Positions 1 to 13,447 of a stretch of 64,000 nt of DNA are shown in pieces. Position 1 is the first letter of the stretch. Each line of letters opens with the position of its first letter. The DNA comes from Nageia nagi. Lineage: Eukaryota > Pinophyta. Both the position numbers and the translations under genes were made by a program. The stretch lies in assembly GCA_050084985.1 (NCBI GenBank), contig JBITNC010000001.1, forward strand, positions 170,004,001 through 170,068,000. The letters are read 5' to 3'. The notes beneath the pieces were generated by a model, which saw only the letters and a program-made list of their open reading frames with translations, did not search any database and was not told where the DNA came from.

Positions 1-2566
1 AGAAGAAAGAAGCTGATTTGATGTTGGCAAAATTGATTTATTATGGAGTTTCGATCCACATTACTAGACATGTATTTTGGCAACTAGCAATCGATGCGGT
101 GGTTATGGCCGAGCCTGGGTATGTGGGGCCCACTCATGCAAAAATGCAAACGTCTCTCATGAGGGATCTCAAGCAGGAAGTCCATGAAAGGTATATAATA
201 CATATTAAATTTAAATTATTATTTTTTTAATATATTTTTAGAGTTTACAAATTACACTTTACTTATAGTTTTTTAAATAATGTTTTTTAGTTGTTTTATT
301 TTAGTTTTGTTTTTTTTTTTTCCAAAATGACTGACATTGAAGAATCTTGGAAGATATTGGGTTGCATCATATTATCTGACAAGTGGTCCAATAATAAGAG
401 TAGAAGCCTAATTAATTTTCTTGTGTACTCCAAATATGGCATAATATTCAAGAAATCTGTAGATGCATCCAATAAGGCAAAAGATGCAAACTTGGTATGT
501 GACTTATTAGATTAGTTTGTGAAGGAGGTGAGGGCGGAGCACGTTGTCCAGATGGTCACGAACAACGCTTCTAATTATGTTTCAGCAGGTAACAAGCTCA
601 TGAATATTTATTCCTCCTTGTACTGGACTCCATGTGCTTGTTATTGCATTGATCTTCTTCTAGAGGACATAGGCAAAATGCCTTGGATGACAGAGGTGGT
701 TGACCAAGAAAGGACAATCACGAGGTACATTTATCTTATCGTTTCTTATCTTAGATTTTTAAAAGACTTATCTTATCTTACCAGGTACATTTATAATAAA
801 ACCATCATTCTTAGCATGATGAGGTACACCAATGGAAGGGGCTTGTTGCACCTAGGAGTTTCACATTTTGCCTCCAATTTCATCTATCTTCAGTCGTCAA
901 GAAACATGCATGAGTTGCGTTCAATGTTTGTTTTTAGATAGTGGAGTGAAACCACCATGAGCACGAGGCCAAAGGGCATGGTAATGTCTTCTTTAATATC
1001 CAAGGATGAATTTTGGACGATGTTCAAAGAGATTTGTAGTGTGACTGCACCGCTTGTATAGTTCCTCTGTCTGGTTGATAGTGATAGGCCCACTATGGGT
1101 TATTTGTATGAGGTGATAATGCATTATTATATTGACCACCTTGATGAGGATAATGAGTTTGATAATAAGCATATGGAGTTTTGGGCTCTCAGTGATGAAC
1201 GATAGTGGAATTATCGTATGGCCCTATTCATGGAGCAGCGGACATCTTGAACCCTATCTTGTTTTTCGTGCCAAACTCTAAATACAAGACTGATTCTTAT
1301 GCTAACTTGGGGCTTCCAAAATGCATAGCTGGTATGGTTCAAGATCCCACCACTCTATCCAAAATCTTCAAGGAGCTTGAGTCATACAAGCACTCAAGAG
1401 GGCTCTTTGGTTACCAGTATGCTAGAGGTACGTTTCATGATCTCTCCAAGTGAGAAAAGTTCAAAGTTTATTATTTACACTTTTTTATAGTTTAAAACTT
1501 CAAGTTTTAATTTTATATTTATAATTTTAAATTTTTAAGTTTATACATTTAGGCCTTTTAATATTTAATATTTTCTTATTTCTCTTCGTTACTTCATTTT
1601 TTAGAGTTGTGGTGGATGAATTTTGGGCCTGAAACATCTGAGTTGCAAAAATTTGCCATCCGCATCCTTAGTCAAAGATGTAGCGCTTCAAGATGCCAAC
1701 GCAACTGGAGTGCATTTGAAAAAATTCACTCCAAGAAGTGCATTAGGTTAGCAATTTGATTCATTTAAATTTTGATTCCTTCCAACTTTCAATTCATTGG
1801 ACACTTCTTACTTCTTTGTTCTCATTATGAAACAATTTGTTTTATGTTATTAGGTTGACAACACAATGCTTGAATGATATTGTATACATTTATGACAACC
1901 TGCAATTGTATGTGAGGCAATTGCAAAAGAAGGATGAGGATGAGCCTATTAACTTGTCTACATTGATCCCTCATATAGGTTCTATTCTTCATTTTACTCC
2001 CATCCCCATTGATCCTTCATATAGGTTCTATTCTTCATTTTACTCCCATCCCCTACATGCGATTTTAAAAACTCTTGATAGGTCCTATAAATGTTAACTT
2101 CTTTTTGTTTTTTTACAATGATGCATCTCCAATAGATGTAGTGGTAGATCCAGAGGAGGAGTTACACGAAGCATTTCGAGATGAATGGCTTGACATGGAG
2201 CAGGAGATAGATGAACTTGCACATGTGCGTGAGGAGGAGCATCAACATTTTGATCCATTGCCTCCTGTTATAGAGCTTGATCATGGTGTTCGATCTCAAC
2301 AAGTTTATGCACATCAAGTTTGCTGAGACATTGAGAATGAGACTAAGGATGATGAGCCACTTGTTCGATATCAGAGATAAAGGCCCCACAAGAGTGTTGG
2401 TCGCGGTTCTAGTAGCTTAGGATTGCCTCCTCGTAGTGCTCGTACCCCTACGAGAGTACCTTCTCAATCTCCTACTGCACTTATTAGTGGAGCACGAGGT
2501 GATGGTAGTAGTAGTGGCGATCAATTGATTAGTAAAAGGGCTAGAGCCTCAAACCACACACATTGA
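1..2566 (+). pseudogene. hAT transposase relic 1 (DUF659 plus dimerisation domain)
   Basis: Seen, 5' to 3': an N-terminal piece at 18-206 with AEPGYVGPTHAKMQTSL; DUF659 core at 323-900 with ILSDKW, LINFLVYSKYG, ASNYVSAGNKL, YWTPCACYCIDLLLEDIGK; a middle piece at 1205-1453; the dimerisation/ERNW region at 1610-1750 (LWWMNFGPETSELQKFAIRIL, QRNWSAFEKIHSKK); and an acidic tail at 1853-2566. Known: hAT enzymes are cut-and-paste DNA transposases with a DDE RNase H fold. Odd: the usual VTDNASN Asp is Asn here (MVTNNASN), and stop codons and intron-like AT gaps interrupt the frame. The N-terminus including any BED finger lies left of the window. Dead copy. Confidence 0.85.
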
Positions 2567-3220
2567 TGAGTAATGACTTATGAGACATTGTATTTAGTTA
2601 TTTAGTATTATTTGTACTTTGTTGGCGCTTGGCACTTAGTGGTATTATAAATGTATGAGACAATAGTACTACACTTATGATTTGACAGACTGACGTACAT
2701 TGTGTAAATGACTTATTTTCATATATCGATGTTATGATTTATGAACATGAATTACAATCTACTATTATTTTCTTTAAATTTTATGTCATGAATGTTTTGA
2801 TAGATGATATGGTCATTTATGGGAATGATTTAATCATTTATGGCAATTAGATAAGCATATTCTATAGAAAAATATAAAAAATTGCATGGTTTTTTTTTAA
2901 TGCACCATGTATTTTTCCCGAATTTGTCATCTTTTTCCCATCTTTTGGTCATTTTTTGGTCGAATTTTCCATTTTTTTGCCACAAACTTTTCCTGTAGTT
3001 TTCGTTTTCTTTTCATTCTAATATCGAATTTTCCGTATTTAAGAATTTTAAAATCTACAAATTTTTGTCATATTCACCGTACTTTGACCATTTTTTGGCC
3101 ATTTTTACATATTTGGCCCTAGGCTGTATTTATAAAAAATTGTATTTTTTATTTTATGATGCAAAGAAGCTATTGATCCAAAAAAAAGTTTAAAATTAAA
3201 ATGGATCATTTGAAGATAAT
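2567..3220. other. AT-rich flank of the hAT relic, no gene
   Basis: 2900-3125 is T-rich with recurring CATTTTTTGG(T/C)C-type words. No terminal inverted repeat could be fixed. Confidence 0.4.
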
Positions 3221-3519
3221 TAGAGATGATTGTTTGCTTACAAGAGTATCTTAAGACCAACAACAACAAATCATTGATCATTTTAAAAAAGCAATGGAAA
3301 AAGGTAGACAATAGAGATTAGGACTATCTGAATACTTAGAAGAAGATGATCAAGAAGCCATAATAAGATTTGCAATATGTCATGATCCAATGGAAAAATC
3401 AAGATGCAAGAAAAAGATAAAAGAAAATGGAAAAAGTAAGAAATGGATTCCAAAGAACATTAAGCAGCAAGGTAAGGTTAAGGAACCTATTTATGGGGAT
3501 GGTTGGACCATCTCATAAT
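3221..3519 (+). pseudogene. Decayed coding fragment, probable retroelement polyprotein tail
   Basis: One frame reads nearly open for about 95 codons with two stops. It contains DHFKKAMEKGRQ, LGLSEYLEEDDQEAIIRF, ICHDPMEKSRCKKKIKENG and EPIYGDGWTIS before a stop. Its charged, Lys-rich composition differs from the flanking AT repeats, so I read it as former coding sequence. I do not recognise the family. A retroelement origin is a guess from the surroundings. Confidence 0.4.
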
Positions 3520-5596
3520 TGTTTCGATGTGCTTTTGCACTTCATGTAGGATAGGAATGCATTTTGCATTCTTAAGTGCATTTGCATTCTAGTTGCATAT
3601 CATGCTATGTTTTCACTGTGTGTAATGCATTTGAGTTCGTGTTGTATTGTCATCATTTGCATTGCATGGTCATTGTGTGAAGTTGTTGTGAGTCCTTGCA
3701 TGTTCTTGTGATGACTTTTGTGTTATATTTTCCAAGTGTTTGTTTATGAACTGTAGTCAAATTGAGCTCATAAATCAAAATACCAAACATGTGATAAGCT
3801 TCAAGATGAAAAGATGATTTGATGTTATTATCCAAAAATGAAAAGTTGTTTCAAAAATTATGAATTTTAGAGATAAGAGATGAAAAAGAGCATACAATCA
3901 GATTTTTATCAAAAATCAAAACCAAAAATTGAATCAAAAAGTAAGATAGACTTGTAGGTGAAATTTGGCAATGGTTGGAGGCATATAGTTATGCATCGTT
4001 GATTGGCATCATTGAGGAATTTTGCAAAAGTGATGATTGAATGAATGTATCTCAGAAAAATAGCCAATTTCAGTAAAACAAAATCATTTCAAAATTACCC
4101 TCAAATCAAAAGTTATGGCTGTTTGAAGTTTCAGGTTTGAAAAGTGCAAAATAGATTTGTTTCAACCCTTAAATCAGTTGGTTTTTTTTTTTGTCAAAGG
4201 TAAATTTATATAACAGTGGTTTTTTATACAAGGCCCAAAAACTTGTATTACAAAATCTTAAAAAGATACATTGTTTCAACCATTTCCACACTAGGAAGGA
4301 GTATCCATCCAAGGTAACCAACAAAAGTAAATCAGTTGGTTTTTCTCAAAATGTAATAAGATCAATTATTTTTTAATAAAGTTTGTAATTTTAACTTCTC
4401 AATGCAAAAATTATTAAGATAATTGGATTTGTGAAGTAAAAGTTATGCTTGTTGGAAGTTGACAGTTTTGTGAAAATGACAAGATTTTCAAGGGATAGTC
4501 ATGAACCAAGAGGCTTAAAATCTTATCAAAAGAAAATCGGAGGCTAAAGTTTTGAGGAAAGGTACACGCATGTGTTTTGATGATTATTTCTCATGATTTC
4601 AAAGATTTTGGAGTTGTTTTCAAGTTGAACAAGAAATTGTCAAAAAAATATTAAAAAATTGCAAAAGTTGAAATTTTGGGCTGAAACTTTCAAGTAAATT
4701 GAAAATCAGGTATGCAAGCTTGTTTCAACCATGTTCATCAAATGTTTAAGAGAAATCAAACTATTTTGGAGAAAACTTTGGAAACGATTGAAATTGTAAA
4801 ATCTGTTGTCAAAACTGTCATTGAAGAAAATTTTCAACTTGTAAATGTTATCATGAATGGATGAATAAAAATATTATGATGTTATGGATGTTATTGCTGT
4901 TAAGATAAATAATTCTTAATAATTCTTTTCACATAAAATATTGCTTTAGAATGACGGCAAGATTTGTCGTTATTGCTTGGTTATGGCTGTCATAATTTCT
5001 TTTTCATAACTTATATACCTAACCTTGTGAATGAGAATGCCGTGTGAATCCAATAAGTAAATTGAGGCACATGATAGATGAAATTTGCTGGCCCTTATAG
5101 CAATTTGAAAAACATTAAATTGTGGGTAGTTGAGATGATCAATTTTTCAATGTTGGTTCAATATGAGAAGTAATTTGAGTGGATTCAGATTCAATATCAG
5201 ATTGTTCAGTTGGATATGGCAATGTTATTCAGATTGATATGATTTATGTCGAGTTGGAAATCAGATCAGAACTCAATTAGAAATCTCATTGAGGTAAAAG
5301 GCAATGTTTCAAGTGGTTTTTTATGGAAATCTATATGTCGTCACATGGAATTCGACAGAAATTTGAGATGACCAGTTCAGATTTGTGATGATAAGTATTG
5401 GCAGATAACAAAATTATTTTTGAAGAGAGTTTTGTTGAGATTGTCATGTGATGTCGCACGACATAGAATAGAAATTGGCAGTCAGATTTGTGGCTCAGTT
5501 ATATATGGATTGATTTAATTTTAGATCAATCTCAGATTTTAATTGTCAGGTAAATGAAGGTAAAAACAAATTTAATCCTTACCTTCTTTGTTTGAT

Positions 5597-5815
5597 GCTA
5601 TGAGATGTTTTGATGATATAATGATTCTTGAATATACTCATGCTATTCTTGATGATGTTTTGGCAATATAAGGATTCTTCAATATGCTAACACTATTCTT
5701 GATGATGCTTTGAGATTTGATGAGTTTTGAATATGCTAACACTATTCTTGATGGTGCTTTGACATTTGTGATTTTTTGATTATGTTAACACTATTCTTGA
5801 TAATAGGATGATTCT
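5597..5815. repeat. Tandem repeat, about 60-bp units, four copies
   Basis: Units carry GCTAACACTATTCTTGATGA, TGCTTTG and ATGATTCTTGAATATG. The ACTATTCTTGAT cores fall near 5645, 5691, 5741 and 5789. Confidence 0.65.
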
Positions 5816-6361
5816 AGATGATATGATGATTCTTGATGTTTGATCGCTTCTCGTGGAAGTTAAATTAGTTATTGATAAATGTAGTGACAATGTGGATTGT
5901 TTGTGAAGTTTTTTTATTTTTGTTGCTAATGGTTGTTGTGGAACGACACATAGGCTCATGCGTCACCATGCACCACAGTTAAGTTTCTTGATCTGAAATT
6001 TGTGAGAAAGCTCAAAATCAGAATCAGATTTTGAAAAAGATGTTCAATCAGCAGGTTTAATGAAAATTTTGATAAATTTTGACAGGTTTGGGAAGTTGAT
6101 TTTGAGATTGGATTCTTTTAAGAAAATCTGATAAAATTTTAAGAATTTTGATAAGTTATAGATGTTTTGCAGAAACATTGCTTGAGAATTTGAAGAAAAA
6201 TGTAGTTTAAATACAATGCGTCAACACATGGGGCAGATTAAAAATTGAGGTTCAGCAACGCCAGAAATGACTCAGCTCATATTTAAAAAGTTCAAATGTT
6301 TATTAAAAATCAGAAGTTCAGAAGTTTGCATTTGATAACTCCCCTTTTGGAGGCAACCCAT

Positions 6362-6560
6362 TTGGTACTTGGGGCAATTAAGTACCTGATTCTAGCATTT
6401 TTTTTATAGAAATTTTCCGAGAATTTTATAAATTCTCGTTCAGTACTTGGGGCAATTAAGTACCCAATTATAGCATTTTATTTATGAAAAGCGCCAAGAA
6501 GTTCAATAGTTCTTGTTTGATACTTCGGGCAATTAAATACTCAGTTCTAGCATCTTCTTC
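6362..6560. repeat. Tandem repeat, three units built on GGGCAATTAAGTACC
   Basis: Cores GTACTTGGGGCAATTAAGTA lie near 6365, 6451 and (changed to ATACTTCGGGCAATTAAATA) 6520. Each is followed by a TTCTAGCAT-like word. Period is about 70-85 bp. Confidence 0.7.
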
Positions 6561-7270
6561 AGCAAATGTGTCGAGAAGTTAAAGAAGGCCATATTGCTTG
6601 GTGGTTAGAGTTATCTCCTTTTGCTTAGTGGCATAGGCAAACCCTTTTAATGATTTGATAAATGTGATGCTAATGATGAATTCAGATGTTTGGATTATAG
6701 CCTAGGCAACCTTGGAGAGTAGAAGTCATGCTTGTCAATCCTTCAAACGAGAGGTTTTGTTTTCCAACTATGATGATCTATGATATTTAGCGATGATGGA
6801 TGGAATATATGCTTTATGATGATGTCTTTGTTGAAATTCAAACAAAGTTTTATTATGTTTATTTCATCTTGAACTAATGATGGTATATGTAGTTGTTTAT
6901 TTCTTTTATAGCTTTTACCATGTCTCCATGCATTCAATAGTTCTAGACTCTAGCATGATGCAATTTGTTAACAGAAGAAATGAAAAGGCAATTACACATT
7001 GAAGTCTATGTTGTATGATGAACTATATTATGATGATTTCATTGAGATGCTATGTATGTGTATAGTCTTTGTTTTATGCCCACCACAAAATAACTTTGCC
7101 ATGACTCCTTCCATTCAGTAGTTCTAACACGATGCAATTGGTTAAAGGATATTTTTGTCTTGGTTCTTTCCATTCGGTTGTGCCTTCATCTCAACAACCA
7201 AATCAAAGAGGCAATAGGACATTGGCTATTACAAAAATAAGTAACTCCAAGTTGTCACCATAATGATGTT

Positions 7271-7976
7271 TTAGGGAAGTATTGTTTCTTGTGTTTTATT
7301 TTTCTTTTGGGTTATGTTTCTTGTTTTAGGGAAGTATCTCTCTAAAGTGATGCCCTTTAAATCGAGAGTGTTTTGAATGAAAGTCTTGCCTGCATGAAGC
7401 AGGTCCATTGGTTTGGGTATCCCATAAACCTTAATATTGAGGGCCTTAGCATTGTGGACTCTTTCCTCTTCAAACTTAGCTTGAATTGTAAGCTCGACTA
7501 AAGAGGGACTCTTCTTCCCAGCCACTACATGTACCAAGATTGTTGATCTACCAATTTTCAACTTAGTAATGTGGATTCTTCCCAAGGCATTCCTATTCAG
7601 CCAAGAGTGCAACTTGTTCTTCTCAAATCCTCAATAATTCTACTTGAATTTAGGGGAGTTTGAGAAAGACCATTTTGTGTGCTGAGTCTGCAATTGTGTC
7701 TACTCAAACTTGCAAGAGAGTATGATGCCATTCTTTGTATCCAACAAATTCTGAAATGATTTTATCTATTTGGAGAGGACTTGCTAGAAGGCTTCTCTTC
7801 AAAACCATTGTGCTAAGTTGTGAATGTGTTGTGGCAAATTTTGTTTTTGATCCATCATACCTAACTACAATTGCCCATCCAAGATACACATGCAAGTACA
7901 AAGTGGGTGAACAATTGCTATTGTGGTTGTCGATAGTCCTTGAAATATTGAGGCTAGGAACTCTCGATTCCGACAA
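7271..7976 (-). pseudogene. Unidentified decayed ORF pair
   Basis: Two minus ORFs (7704-7976, 90 codons; 7271-7612, 113 codons) could belong to one broken frame. The second has ILVHVVAGKKSPSLVELTIQ, KVYGIPKPMDLLHAGKTF and a Lys-rich end. The plus strand over 7735-8001 is also open, so the coding strand is uncertain. It sits just downstream of the LINE 3' half but matches no LINE domain I know. Confidence 0.3.
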
Positions 7977-7999
7977 ACAAAAGAGAGAAGAGGAGGCTT

Positions 8000-9417
8000 A
8001 GACCAGAGGGAGAAAAATAGTTTTCAGCAATATAGAAAGAAAGAAATAAAGTAGATTAACGTCCACAAGCGACCAAAAGCGGTCAATTGGATCATCATGT
8101 AAAAGCCTATAAGAAAACCAACAAGCCCCTACTAGGCCCATCCATAAAAATACCATAAAGAAATACATCCACACAAAAAGATTAAACCTTAAACAGCAGG
8201 ATCATAGGAGGGTCTTCCCAGTACTCTCCAAAGGGGAGCCTGTGGATGCACTACAGCTCAGGGAGAAATCTTTGAGGTTTGTTTCTATGGTACTAATATC
8301 GGAAGAGAAGAATGACAAGACCTATTGAGTCCAAATCGAGGCTTGTGTGTCTTGAAGACATCTCTTGGAACAACATATGGGGAGTGGAGGGCCATCTCGT
8401 CATCTCCTATGGTCCTCCTCAAGGGAAGAAGCTCGAAAAAAAGATTTCATACGACAATCCCTTGTCAAATGTTGAGTGCGAACTATAAGAAGCTTTTGCA
8501 CGAGGAAATTCTCTCGGAAATAAAGAGCTAAAAAACTTTGATCTGGATACTGAAGAAATGTAGTGAACGAGTTGGGAATCTTGAATGAAGCAATGGTATC
8601 GACCTTAAATCTCGTAGCAGACTAGAAGATGATGGTCTTCAAACTCAATCTCAAGAGAGAAAAGGGGGTGTACTACCAAATCACCGGCTACGTGGTGATC
8701 TTTCTCAATCCTCAATTGATGGGAGCAATCTTGAAACTGCCCAAGGAACATCCTCAATCCAAGGGGAAGGTATAACCTAATGTAGTCATGTGGAAGGACC
8801 AATCCATTGTTGATCTAAAGACACTATTGTGAATAATATGCTATCTTGAGCGTCAATGGCCACATGGGTGAGATCCAAGAGGTCTAAATGAAGGCCCTGT
8901 AGATTATCTCTCGAGTTGCTATCAAGGAATCTACTAGGGGCGTAGTCAATCCCTCAAGGGTGTAGGCAACCTATTTAGAGAGAAGAAGACATATGTCTAA
9001 ACCGGAAACCTCAACAAACCAACATCGACAACATCCCTGGGCGGCGAGGTCGATCAAGGAAACCAAGGCTTTCGAAGGGAGTCCAGTTGTATCACGATCA
9101 GATAGATTATGTAAGAGATGGAGGAAGAGGTTGGCAGTCGAACTCTGCAAGCATGATAAGGTAAGGGACTGTCCACTTGCTCCAAATGGAGTGAGATAGA
9201 GTACTCACCGAAATCCTCTCTATCAAGGCCCAATCTACAGCACTCAAGCTAGGTCCCCAAATATCAACTCCATCCAACACTATGGGGATGAATATAGTCT
9301 AGAAGAGTTATAGCTTGGATAATCTGTCATGGAAGTGCAACTCTAGGAGGGGCTATTGTTCTCTAGGTGTAAGAGTTGGTGTTCTCAAAGGTTTTATCAT
9401 AGAAGGTGATAAGGTGA
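8000..9417 (-). pseudogene. LINE 3' half: end of reverse transcriptase and C-terminal region
   Basis: Reading minus from 9417, frames recover NSYT (start of the SYTYLG-type motif), then LDGVDIWG and AVDWALIERI near 9270-9190, then HSIWSKWTVPYL and LAEF. These are the post-palm motifs of plant L1-type LINE ORF2. Stops and frameshifts are frequent. It continues the reverse transcriptase that stops at 17624; the LTR array 9418-17623 lies between. The part below about 8900 is too decayed to assign in detail. Confidence 0.6.
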
Positions 9418-10439
9418 TATTGGAAATGTAATCTTTAGGTATTTGAATGACAATTACGAGGTATTTTTTCTTATGATCTTAATTTTGTGTTTAAATGACA
9501 ATTAATGATATTATAATTGCTATATAAAAGAGTTTAATTTGATGCTTCAAATTGGTATGTGAATGATTCTCAAGCCCAAGCTCCTTAGATCATTCTTGGG
9601 GCTTTGTGATCAAAATTTGCATGACTTGATCACTCATGCCCAATTTTGACATCACTTCCCATAAGTTAATTTCAATTTGTATGTTTTTTTTTAATTTCTT
9701 TTCAATGGCGTGTTATTGAGAAACCTTAATAAATCTTTTGTTGACTTATTTGTATGGGTCCTTCTTTTGTTTGCAAAATGTTTTATGGCATGTCTTGTTG
9801 ACCTTAAAAGGTTTTCTTTTAATGCCATAATTGTATGTGCCTTCACAATATTTCAACACCCTTTTGCATACTTTGGGGCAATCTTTATAATGTTTTATGT
9901 TGGCCTATGTACCTTTTGTTACTAACATGTGTCCATTGTGCAAGCTTTTATGAAGCCCACTTTTGTTCGCGTGGCCATAGTTTCCTTGTGAAGTTTGGAG
10001 CTCAATTTATAAATGACCGTCCGCATGGCCAAGGTGCCTTTGGAGTGTTGGAACCCAACTATACCCCACCAATTTTTCAAAGCAAAAGTGTGCCATAAGA
10101 GGTGATTACTTGATCATGCCCTTACCTATAGATGATCAATTCATTTTTTTGAGAGAATGAATAAGTCCAAGTATCAAATTATGGTTAAACATTCAACTCA
10201 TGTGGAAATGGTTCATTATATCAGCTCAGATTTTCTTGACAAGATCAAAGTTTACTTAGCAAGGTTGAAGTTGGTCTTTACGTGAAATTTAAGTCAATTT
10301 CAAATAACTATATCTCTTAATTCACAAATCATATTGACTTTAAATTTGGAGCATGGTTTGATATTGGCCTTTACAATGTTCAGTACAAATTTCAGCCAAT
10401 TTGGAGTAGTTTTGATAAGTTTAGTTGAAGAACTTTTGC

Positions 10440-11045
10440 ATGGATTGAATGACTTCTCCCATGGTAGGATAACTTAATTCAGTAAACTTCAAAAAGTTAT
10501 ATCCCCCAACCTACAACTCTGTTTGATCTGATTCTTTTTGCATATGGTTGATAATGAAGTCATATCTAATTAAAAGTTCAGCTCATTTGGAGTAGTTTTA
10601 GCTATTGAAAATGCTTACTCGACACAAATGATGCTTACCCGATGGGATCTATGTGTTGTTTTAAATAGTCATCTTTAGACGGCCATATCTCCAAAAATAC
10701 AAGTCCAAATCAGTTGATTCTTTTTGGAGATGGTTATAATGAAGTAAGGAATATGTTCTCCAATTTTCAATTCATTTGGAGAGATATTGATCATTGAAAA
10801 TGCTAACCTAACAAAAATGGTGCTTACCCGATGGGATTCATATTTTATCTGATACAATCAACTTCAAAATACTATATCTCCCAAAATATGACTTTATTTG
10901 ACCTGATTCTTTTTGCAAATGGTTAAGGATGAAGTCAAGAATATATAATTCAATTTTCAGCTCATTTGAAGTAGTTTTAACCTACTGAAAAATCTTACCC
11001 TACAGAGATGATGCTTACCCGATGGGATCCATGACACCGTTTGAC
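10440..11045 (+). repeat. Tandem repeat of about 190 bp in LTR U3
   Basis: GCTTACCCGATGGGAT recurs at 10633, 10822 and 11013. Each is preceded by TGATTCTTTTTG(C/G)A, AATGAAGTCA-like and CAGCTCATTTGGAGTAGTTTT-like words. Diverged partial units extend left to about 10300. Confidence 0.8.
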
Positions 11046-12164
11046 CTGATTTGTTTTGCAGAGAGTAAAGGATGAAGCAAAGAATGTACAACAAAACTTT
11101 CAAAGCATTGTATATATCATAAGTACACCAGATAAGTTGTTTGTGGTCAGGTATAGCTTATCCGATGGAGAAGAGATTTACCTAATCAGCCAAATTCAAA
11201 AGGTCATATCTTTTAAAGTATAAATCCGTTTGACTTCGTTTTTGAAGCGTTGGAAAGGAGTTTATTTCTGCTATCTGCTATAAAACTTTCAGAGCACACA
11301 CATAAGTAAACTCAGGATGGATAAGCCAATATCAAATTAGACAAATTTCCAAAGCCATCAGATAACAGAAAAAGTGTCGGGTAAGGCATTTTATGATCGG
11401 ACAAGCTATTTTATCATCGAATAAGCTACTTTCACATTAGATAAGGTTCTTGATATCAGATATGCCTTATTATGCCGATAAAACCTTCATCAGATAAAAG
11501 TTCTAGTCATCAGGTAAGAATGGTTGCCATCAAACAAATTTAAATCTCATTGGATTAGGGCATGCTTGGTCGGATAAAGACAAAAACCATCGGTTTAAGG
11601 TATTTTATCGTTGGATCAAAGCATATAAAGGTTATATATTATTAAAATGTCATATCAAAAGCCAAATTCCTTCAGAATCCTAACATCTAGCAAAACAATT
11701 AGAAGATAAGTTATTTTCATAAAGAAGCATGTTGGACAGGTGATGAATTTTTAAATACATGTTTCCGTCGGACAAGCCTCAGCTTCATCGGGTAAGCCTA
11801 AAAGTCACCAGGTCGAATATGCTTTGATCAAGTAAAGATACCCTATATCAGATAAGAACACCAATCATTGGCTTTGGATAGTTAAGAGGTTGGGTACACA
11901 TGGCCACTTTTTAAAGGGATACTTTTGTAGAATACAGGTGGAAACTTCCGAGAAGATACTTTTTGAAAAAACTACAGTTGTTTTTTGCACAAACCAATTG
12001 TTTCATGTTTTGAAAACCACAACATAGCAAAAGAGATCGTTCCACTACTCCAAGAAGTTACACCCGCCAAAGATAACACAACTAGCATTGTGGAAGAATC
12101 AAAGTAGTTATTTCAACATCATGGATTTTTCGGTATTTTTGCACAATGGAAGTTTTGACCGAGA

Positions 12165-12174
12165 CTATATAAAC
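12165..12174 (+). promoter_or_regulatory. LTR TATA box
   Basis: CTATATAAAC inside GAGACTATATAAACGAGGAG is a good plant TATA context, at the expected U3/R border of the solo LTR. Confidence 0.6.
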
Positions 12175-12525
12175 GAGGAGAAAGCGATCATCCGGATCTT
12201 TTGCCCAATTCTCAAGCTAGCTAGGTACGTTTGGTGTCCAATCTAGGGTTTTTCTGAGTTTGTTCAACCTTTTCCCTATTTTTTCACTATTTTTGAAGGA
12301 TCTGTCATTTGGGTTTTCAGGAAATGTACCGGAGAAGCATGTTAAGATTCAGTTCATCTTGCACCCAGCTCTCAAGTATTGTAGGTCAAGTAGAAGTGTT
12401 TTTGTTAGAGGTTGTCACATTATTTGGGCAATCTTACTACGGTTGTAATTGAAGAAGACATTATATGTTGTATCAAGTGTTTTGTGCAATATTATGGTGT
12501 AAGAACTTTGGTTACAATATTTCAA

Positions 12526-13447
12526 AGTTCCACTGAAGTGTGCTCCGGGATTTCCCAAATGCACTCTAGCCGATCCGGAGCAGGCCGCCAGAGCGGCTCC
12601 CAACACTCCGCCCCGGAGCAGCCTCGAGCATCCAGCCACTCCGGCGGCAAAAAAAATTTGGCCCCCAATTTAAAAAAAAAAAAAAAAAAAACACATCAAA
12701 ACATTAAATAAAATGTGCAGGGGTGGGTCCCACTCATGCTCCCACCCCCCAAACCCTAAAAGGTGACTAACCTTCCCAATCTTAGTTTCTATTCTCCAGA
12801 GTATAGAGCTGGTCCACTTTCACGATGGGATATTGATCCTGTGGAGGCAGCTAGTCAGGAGGTTGATGATGATGCTCAGGGGTTGATAGGATTACCATTA
12901 GACATGGAGCGTATCCAGTTGGATGATGACAGCAACTCATCAGATGATCATGATATGGATGAAGAGGATGTTGATTCCGACTACAATCAGAATATATTAG
13001 GGGCACATGAGCCCTTAGAACCAGAGGATTAGACTTAGAGTCTTAGAGGCTAGAGCCATAGTTTGATAGTATTGATACTTGATAGTTATGGTTTTGTTAT
13101 TTTGAGCCTTTGGCATTTTGCTACTATGACATTATGACTCATTTTGATATTATGACATTATGTACTGCTGATTCAGACTTGTTTTTCACTTAATGACATT
13201 ATGGCTCACTTTGATTTCTCGTTTCTAATTTCTACCTTTTAGATTTATACTTGATTATGTTTTGTAATTTAAATTCATATTTGAAATTCATATATAGTTG
13301 AATGTTGATAGTAAAAATGAATTAGAAACAATGAACAAGAAAAAATCTAAAGATCCTACGAATTTTTTACTAGCCGCTCCACCTGCCGAATTGGAGCCGC
13401 TCCCTAAAAATGACCTTCCGTCGCTCTCAACTCACTGTGGAACCTTG
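12526..13447. mobile_element. Small DNA element (922 bp) inside the solo LTR
   Basis: It is bounded by an 11-bp direct repeat CAATATTTCAA (12515-12525 and 13448-13458). Its ends are inverted: left AGTTCCACTGAAG, right (reverse complement) CAAGGTTCCACAGTG, sharing GTTCCAC. Sub-terminal GC-rich arms contain GGAGCGGCT/CCGCTCC words on both sides (12575-12650 and 13375-13410). A long direct repeat plus inverted ends fits a Mutator-like or hAT-like non-autonomous element; an 11-bp duplication favours Mutator-like. Family is not certain. Confidence 0.6.
12763..13032 (+). pseudogene. Acidic ORF inside the 922-bp element
   Basis: Open for 89 codons, starting MTNLPNLSFYSPEYRAG and continuing SRWDIDPVEAASQEVDDD to a very Asp/Glu-rich end. 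It is preceded by an A-run (12672-12690). Asp-rich tails with a W-D-I/V-E motif end hAT transposases, so it may be a leftover C-terminal exon; this is a resemblance only. Confidence 0.35.

Larger units (their letters stand above)
3520..7270. other. Decayed non-coding repeat DNA, no gene
   Basis: Low-GC sequence with repeated words (AAAATCAGA, TTTTGATGA) and the two tandem blocks listed separately. It looks like old LTR or untranslated retroelement DNA. No LTR pair was found. Confidence 0.4.

Noticed and set aside
7735-8001. 88-codon plus ORF as a gene
   Set aside because: The opposite strand is equally open, and there is no conserved motif.
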